A DNA stretch of 64,000 nucleotides from SR-FBR-E99 sp963732365. Lineage in GTDB: Bacteria; Bacteroidota; Bacteroidia; Bacteroidales; VadinHA17. The stretch lies in the NCBI GenBank assembly GCA_963732365.1, contig CAVSZC010000005.1:1488001-1552000 (forward strand). The letters are read 5' to 3'. This document shows, piece after piece, positions 60,102-64,000 of this stretch. Position 1 is the first letter of the stretch; every line of letters starts with the position of its first letter. Position numbers and translations under genes: made by a program. The notes below the pieces were generated by a model that was given only the letters and a program-made list of their open reading frames with translations, was not told where the DNA came from and made no database searches.

Positions 60102-61337
60102 ATGGAAAAGAAAGTGAAGGTGGGCATACTTCGCGAGACAAAGATCCCGCCTGACAGGAGGGTACCACTCACCCCGGCACAGATTGTGGAACTGAGAGAG
60201 AAATATCCGTTCGTGGAGTTCTTCGTACAACCCTCTGACATCAGGTGCTATACCGACGATGAATATGAGTATCTCATGATACCCATCCGTGAGGATCTGA
60301 GCGACTGCGACATACTTATGGGAGTGAAGGAGGTTGACAAGAGACTCTTTATCGATGGAAAGACATACCTCTTCTTTGCCCATGTGGCAAAGAAGCAGTC
60401 TTACAACCGCGAGATGCTCCGCGAGATAATGAGGCACAAGGTAAGGCTTATTGATTATGAATACCTTACCACAGACAAGGGACAGAGGGTGGTCGCCTTC
60501 GGTCGCTGGGCAGGTATCGTGGGGGCATACAATGCCCTGCGGGCACGCGGCATAAAGACAAACAGGTTCAGGCTTAAGCCGGCATTCCAGTGCCGTGACA
60601 TGGCAGAGATGTGTGCAGGCCTCCATCTGATACAGCTCAAGCCCGGGCTGAAGATACTTGTCACCGGCGAAGGACGGGTGGCATCCGGTGCGATGGAGAC
60701 GCTGTCACACTGCAGCAACCTTCTAAAGGTTACCCCGGAAGAGTTCCTTACAAAAGAGTATGATGTGCCCGTCGTATGCCAGATAGGGCCGCAGCATTAT
60801 GTAAAACACAGTGACGGCAGACCGTTCGACTTCAATAATTTTGTTTATAATCCGGGCGACTATGTATCTGATTTCCTAAGGTTCACCAGGGTAACAGATA
60901 TTTTTATCGCCGCTCATTACTGGGACCCGGCGTCACCTGTTTTCTTCACCCCTGAAGACGTTGAGAAACCTGAATTCCGCATTTCGGTAATAGCCGACAT
61001 AAGCTGTGATCTCGGAGGGCCGATACCCACCACCATCAGGGCCACAAGCATCGCAGATCCGTTTTACGGATACAACCGTAAGCATCATTGCGAGGAAGAG
61101 CCCTTTGTCAGGCCTGAGAATATCACCGTTATGTCAATTGATAATCTCCCCGGCGAGCTGCCACGTGATGCCTCAAGCGACTTTGGCGGGCAGCTGATGG
61201 ATCATGTCCTGAACGATCTGTTCATCGAAAACTCATCATCTATGATTCTTCGTGCAACCATAACAGGTGATGAAGGACTGATGCCCCAGTACAGGTATCT
61301 CAGTGAGTGGGTATACCCTAAAGATGAGCCGTTATGA
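60102..61337 (+). CDS. Saccharopine dehydrogenase / alanine dehydrogenase-like oxidoreductase
   Basis: 411 residues. The N-terminal AlaDh/PNT-like domain reads VKVGILRETKIPPDRRVPLTP, and VVAFGRWAGIVGAYNALRARG (quoted in part) recalls the lysine-forming saccharopine dehydrogenase Lys1. The nucleotide-binding part has LKILVTGEGRVASGAMETL. The last third (ISVIADISCDLGGPIPTT) is also in this family. Probably an NAD(P)-dependent amino-acid dehydrogenase. The exact substrate is unclear. The next gene overlaps by four bases. Confidence 0.75.
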   Translation: MEKKVKVGILRETKIPPDRRVPLTPAQIVELREKYPFVEFFVQPSDIRCYTDDEYEYLMIPIREDLSDCDILMGVKEVDKRLFIDGKTYLFFAHVAKKQSYNREMLREIMRHKVRLIDYEYLTTDKGQRVVAFGRWAGIVGAYNALRARGIKTNRFRLKPAFQCRDMAEMCAGLHLIQLKPGLKILVTGEGRVASGAMETLSHCSNLLKVTPEEFLTKEYDVPVVCQIGPQHYVKHSDGRPFDFNNFVYNPGDYVSDFLRFTRVTDIFIAAHYWDPASPVFFTPEDVEKPEFRISVIADISCDLGGPIPTTIRATSIADPFYGYNRKHHCEEEPFVRPENITVMSIDNLPGELPRDASSDFGGQLMDHVLNDLFIENSSSMILRATITGDEGLMPQYRYLSEWVYPKDEPL

Positions 61338-62479
61338 TGCGTATTGTCATCTGCGGTCCGGCGCATCCCTATCGCGGGGGCATCGCAGCATATAACGAGA
61401 GGCTGGCGCAGCAACTCCTTCAGGAAGGTGATGCGGCAGCCATTTACACGTTCAAGCTTCAGTACCCTCAGCTGCTGTTCCCGGGCAAGACCCAGTATGA
61501 AGACGGCTACGCTCCCGAGGGTATAAGCATCACACGCGCCATCAACTCTGTCAATCCCCTGAACTGGTTCCGTACGGGACTGCGTCTGCGGAGGATAAGG
61601 CCTGACCTGGTCATCATGAGGTACTGGCTTCCATTTCTGGCTCCGTCACTGGGCTTTATCTCGCGAATAGTACGAAGCAACGGTTATACACGCGTCATAA
61701 CCATCTTTGACAATGTCATCCCGCATGAAAAAAGAACAGGCGACAGGCTGCTGACGAAGTTTTTCATCAACAGCATCCATGGGGCGCTGGTTATGACAAG
61801 GGCTGTCGAGGCTGATCTGCGGCAGTTCAATAAGAAAATACCGTGCATCATATCACCCCACCCGCTCTTTGACAACTACAGCGAGCCTGTGACGCGGGCT
61901 GAAGCAATAGTACGGCTGAACCTCTGCCCGGCTGAGAAGTTCATCCTCTTCTTCGGTTTTATCAGGGAGTACAAAGGGCTCGACCTGCTGCTGGAGGCCA
62001 TGGCTGACCAGGCTGTCAGGGATCTGGGTGTGAAACTGATTATTGCCGGGGAGTTTTATGAAGATGAAAAGCCATACTTCGACCTTATACATAAACATAA
62101 CCTGGGCTCACGGATAATACTGCACTCTCATTTCATCAAAAGTGAGGAGGTGAGGTATTATTTTTCAGCAGCCTCGGTGGTGGTGCAGCCATACAGGTCA
62201 GCCACGCAGAGCGGGGTCACCCAGGTGGCATATCACTTTAACAAACCTATGATTGTTACGGATGTGGGAGGCCTTGCTGAGATAGTCCCTAACGGCAAGT
62301 GCGGATATGTTGTTGCACCTGAGCCCGGCGCCATCGCGGAGGCCATAACCGATTTCTTCAGGGGTGGCGACGAAGAGCGGTTCAGGGAAGGAATTGAGGA
62401 TCAGAAGAAACTCTACTCATGGGATAAGCTCACCGAAGCTATCCGGGTGCTGACGAGAGAGACGCAGAGGCACAGGTGA
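61334..62479 (+). CDS. Glycosyltransferase, GT4-type
   Basis: 381 residues, GT-B fold: N-terminal IVICGPAHPYRGGIAAYNERLAQ (quoted in part) and C-terminal FFGFIREYKGLDLLLEA, AASVVVQPYRSATQSGVTQVA and KPMIVTDVGGLAEIV (quoted in part) with the EX7E-like donor region modified. Likely makes a surface or lipid-linked glycan. Starts inside the previous stop (ATGATG). Confidence 0.85.
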   Translation: MMRIVICGPAHPYRGGIAAYNERLAQQLLQEGDAAAIYTFKLQYPQLLFPGKTQYEDGYAPEGISITRAINSVNPLNWFRTGLRLRRIRPDLVIMRYWLPFLAPSLGFISRIVRSNGYTRVITIFDNVIPHEKRTGDRLLTKFFINSIHGALVMTRAVEADLRQFNKKIPCIISPHPLFDNYSEPVTRAEAIVRLNLCPAEKFILFFGFIREYKGLDLLLEAMADQAVRDLGVKLIIAGEFYEDEKPYFDLIHKHNLGSRIILHSHFIKSEEVRYYFSAASVVVQPYRSATQSGVTQVAYHFNKPMIVTDVGGLAEIVPNGKCGYVVAPEPGAIAEAITDFFRGGDEERFREGIEDQKKLYSWDKLTEAIRVLTRETQRHR

Positions 62480-62511
62480 CTGAGCAACAGAGCTATTAAG
62501 GTATAAAGGGT

Positions 62512-62556
62512 AAACGGTATTCGAGACCGATTACCGATTACCGCTTACTGATTACA
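62512..62556. repeat. Heptad repeat run between converging glycosyltransferases
   Basis: ACCGATT, ACCGATT, ACCGCTT, ACTGATT in series with a seven-base period after GTATTCG. Same unit family as 22906-22968. It sits in the gap between two converging genes. Confidence 0.55.
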
Positions 62557-62566
62557 TCTGAATTGA

Positions 62567-63523
62567 TTACGACAAATTCAGCTTTTCACGAATGAGGTAC
62601 CTGTTTCTTTCCGATGATCTTCTGTTCACCAGCTCGGCAAGGAATCCTGTAAGGAAGAGGAAGGAACCGATGATCATCACCGCAAGGGCAATATAAAACC
62701 ACGGACTGTCAGTCACCAGCGGTGCCCTGAGATGCTGATTGATGAATATCAGCTTGCGTGCACCCAGGTATCCGGCCATAATGAATCCTGTCATGAACAT
62801 AAGTGTGCCAAGCATACCGAAGAAATGCATGGGGCTCTTACCGAACCGGGTGATAAAGCCAATAGTCAGAAGATCAAGGTAACCCTTCAGGAAACGGTCG
62901 AGGCCGTATTTTGTGACGCCGTATTTGCGTGCCCTGTGCTGTACTATCCTTTCGCCTATCCTGCTGAATCCGGCCTCCCTGGCAAGCATCGGGATATAAC
63001 GGTGCATCTCGCCGAACACCTCTATGCTTTTTACCACCTCGGCATCATAGGCCTTCAGTCCGCAGTTGAAGTCATGCAGCCTGATACCTGAAAATCTGCG
63101 GGCGGTGAGGTTGTAGAATTTTGATGTGGTTCTCTTTATTAACGGATCATATCTCTTTTTCTTCCATCCTGAAACGATGTGATAACCCTCATCCCTTATC
63201 ATTTTCACCAGTTCGGGTATCTCGTCAGGACTGTCCTGCAGGTCGGCATCCATGGTAATGACCACATCGCCCGATGCTTCGCTGAAGCCGGTCTGCAGCG
63301 CCGCCGCCTTGCCGTAGTTCCTGCGGAACCTGACGGCTCTTACATTCTTATCCTTCAAAGAGAGCTCCTGCAGCACCTTCCATGTGTTGTCGTTGCTGCC
63401 GTCATCAATTACTATGATCTCGTAGTCAATGGATGAAGAAGAGCATACATTCCTGATCCATTCTGCCAGTTCCGGCAGTGAATCAGCTTCATTATAAGCC
63501 GGTACAACTACGCTAAGATCCAT
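62567..63523 (-). CDS. Glycosyltransferase family 2, polyprenyl-phosphate type
   Basis: 318 residues. The GT-A domain has VVVPAYNEADSLPELAEWI, the DxD-type VVITMDADLQDSPDEIPEL and HDFNCGLKAY. Two C-terminal transmembrane helices (about 228-250 and 272-298) match the GtrB/ArnC/DPM1 class that loads sugar on undecaprenyl phosphate. It overlaps the DUF4199 gene stop by one base. Confidence 0.88.
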   Translation of the reverse strand: MDLSVVVPAYNEADSLPELAEWIRNVCSSSSIDYEIIVIDDGSNDNTWKVLQELSLKDKNVRAVRFRRNYGKAAALQTGFSEASGDVVITMDADLQDSPDEIPELVKMIRDEGYHIVSGWKKKRYDPLIKRTTSKFYNLTARRFSGIRLHDFNCGLKAYDAEVVKSIEVFGEMHRYIPMLAREAGFSRIGERIVQHRARKYGVTKYGLDRFLKGYLDLLTIGFITRFGKSPMHFFGMLGTLMFMTGFIMAGYLGARKLIFINQHLRAPLVTDSPWFYIALAVMIIGSFLFLTGFLAELVNRRSSERNRYLIREKLNLS

Positions 63524-64000
63524 TATTCCTTGGCTGGTTCCTCTTCATCAAGCAGGGGATTCCCTTTCTTTACTATGAACAATGAAACCAGAAGTGAAAT
63601 AATGAGTCCGAAGAAGACGCCATATATTACAGACATGAGTGATGTGAGCCAGGGCTTCATCATCTTGGCCTGAACTGCCAGCCCGGCATCGATGGCCGAT
63701 TCCGGGATACCCTTTGCGATCATCTTTTCCTCTGCCATGGCCATCTGCTGGTCAACCAGGCCCGGATCAATAAAAGCATAGAGGACATAAATATATAAAG
63801 CAGTAATAATGGCGGCATAGACATTGATCACCACACCTGCGCCAACAGACTTGCCGTATGTTATATATCCGTTATTGTAGTGATCACGGTATGAGCGGAG
63901 AAGCAGAAAGAGCACAAGAATGCTTATCAGCAGACTGGGCCACATGATCCATGTCTTGAACGTGAGGTCAAGCATATAAGTCAGCACAGAAAAGACAACG
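63523..64000 (-). CDS. DUF4199 membrane protein, 5' end outside window
   Basis: The frame is open to the window edge, so the N terminus is missing. The visible 159 residues have three helices (about 12-30, 50-72 and 115-140) with KSVGAGVVINVYAAIITALYIY (quoted in part) between, as in DUF4199. An internal GTG at 63987 gives a spuriously complete 154-residue protein. This family commonly precedes a GT2 gene in Bacteroidota. Function unknown. Confidence 0.8.
   Translation of the reverse strand, partial: VVFSVLTYMLDLTFKTWIMWPSLLISILVLFLLLRSYRDHYNNGYITYGKSVGAGVVINVYAAIITALYIYVLYAFIDPGLVDQQMAMAEEKMIAKGIPESAIDAGLAVQAKMMKPWLTSLMSVIYGVFFGLIISLLVSLFIVKKGNPLLDEEEPAKE

Overview
This window looks like chromosome of an anaerobic or facultative member of the Bacteroidota, most like Bacteroidales-type environmental lineages. 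The evidence is a type IX secretion plug protein, a six-subunit Na+-NQR, AMP nucleosidase, DUF4199 and DUF6340-like proteins, many lipoproteins, promoters of the TTTG / TAnnTTTG type, and a tmRNA with a GENNYALAA tag. The species is not identifiable from what I can see. The host DNA looks balanced in GC. The stretch from about 49.3 to 59.6 kb is visibly richer in A+T.

Layout. 0-2.3 kb: molybdopterin cofactor genes (moeA 3' end, moaA, moaC, mog). 2.3-3.6 kb: T9SS plug protein on the minus strand. 3.8-11 kb: nqrABCDEF, then apbE (the flavin transferase that NqrB and NqrC need), and a small Cys-rich membrane protein that may be an NqrM-like maturation factor. 11-17 kb: secreted FAD oxidoreductase, YqgE/AlgH, holA, AMP nucleosidase, an HsdR-N-type nuclease-fold protein and a Nudix-HEAT fusion. 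17-20.4 kb: secreted alpha/beta hydrolase, then yedF-selD (selenium). 20.4-28.5 kb: a complete phosphate-starvation locus on the minus strand (porin-pstSCAB-phoU-phoB-phoR), headed by an 11-bp-periodic Pho-box-like array. 28.6-34.3 kb: secreted and outer-membrane proteins (FadL family, GH16-like, lipoproteins). 34.6-41 kb: gnd, then a peptidoglycan-degrading pair (GHL10-NamZ fusion and an Amidase_3 lipoprotein). 41-48.7 kb: glpD/glpK and murA/murB, both divergent pairs, then a nitroreductase and an ANKH/MATE-like membrane protein.

49.3-59.6 kb is an integrated genetic element of about 10.3 kb inserted at the 3' end of ssrA (tmRNA). Its direct repeats are at 49296-49312 and 59595-59611. It carries a tyrosine integrase, an HTH regulator with an operator-embedded promoter, a block of small unrecognised genes, one DUF5681 protein and two minus-strand cargo genes beside ssrA: a DUF2971 protein and a 589-residue nuclease. 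In that nuclease a PD-(D/E)XK-like core sits between five N-terminal and two C-terminal copies of a roughly 60-residue homing-endonuclease-type repeat. I rate this nuclease and its DUF2971 partner as the best candidate in the window for an undescribed system. Beyond ssrA, 60-64 kb holds a saccharopine/alanine dehydrogenase-like enzyme, two glycosyltransferases and a truncated DUF4199 gene.

The host intergenic regions hold several families of short tandem and palindromic repeats: heptad arrays, TTCGACCCC/CTCAGGGACCGC elements, CACAGAG palindromes and a 135-bp repeat with a variable hairpin. One of them appears to supply the start codon of apbE. All functional calls come from reading motifs by eye. 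No database search was run.
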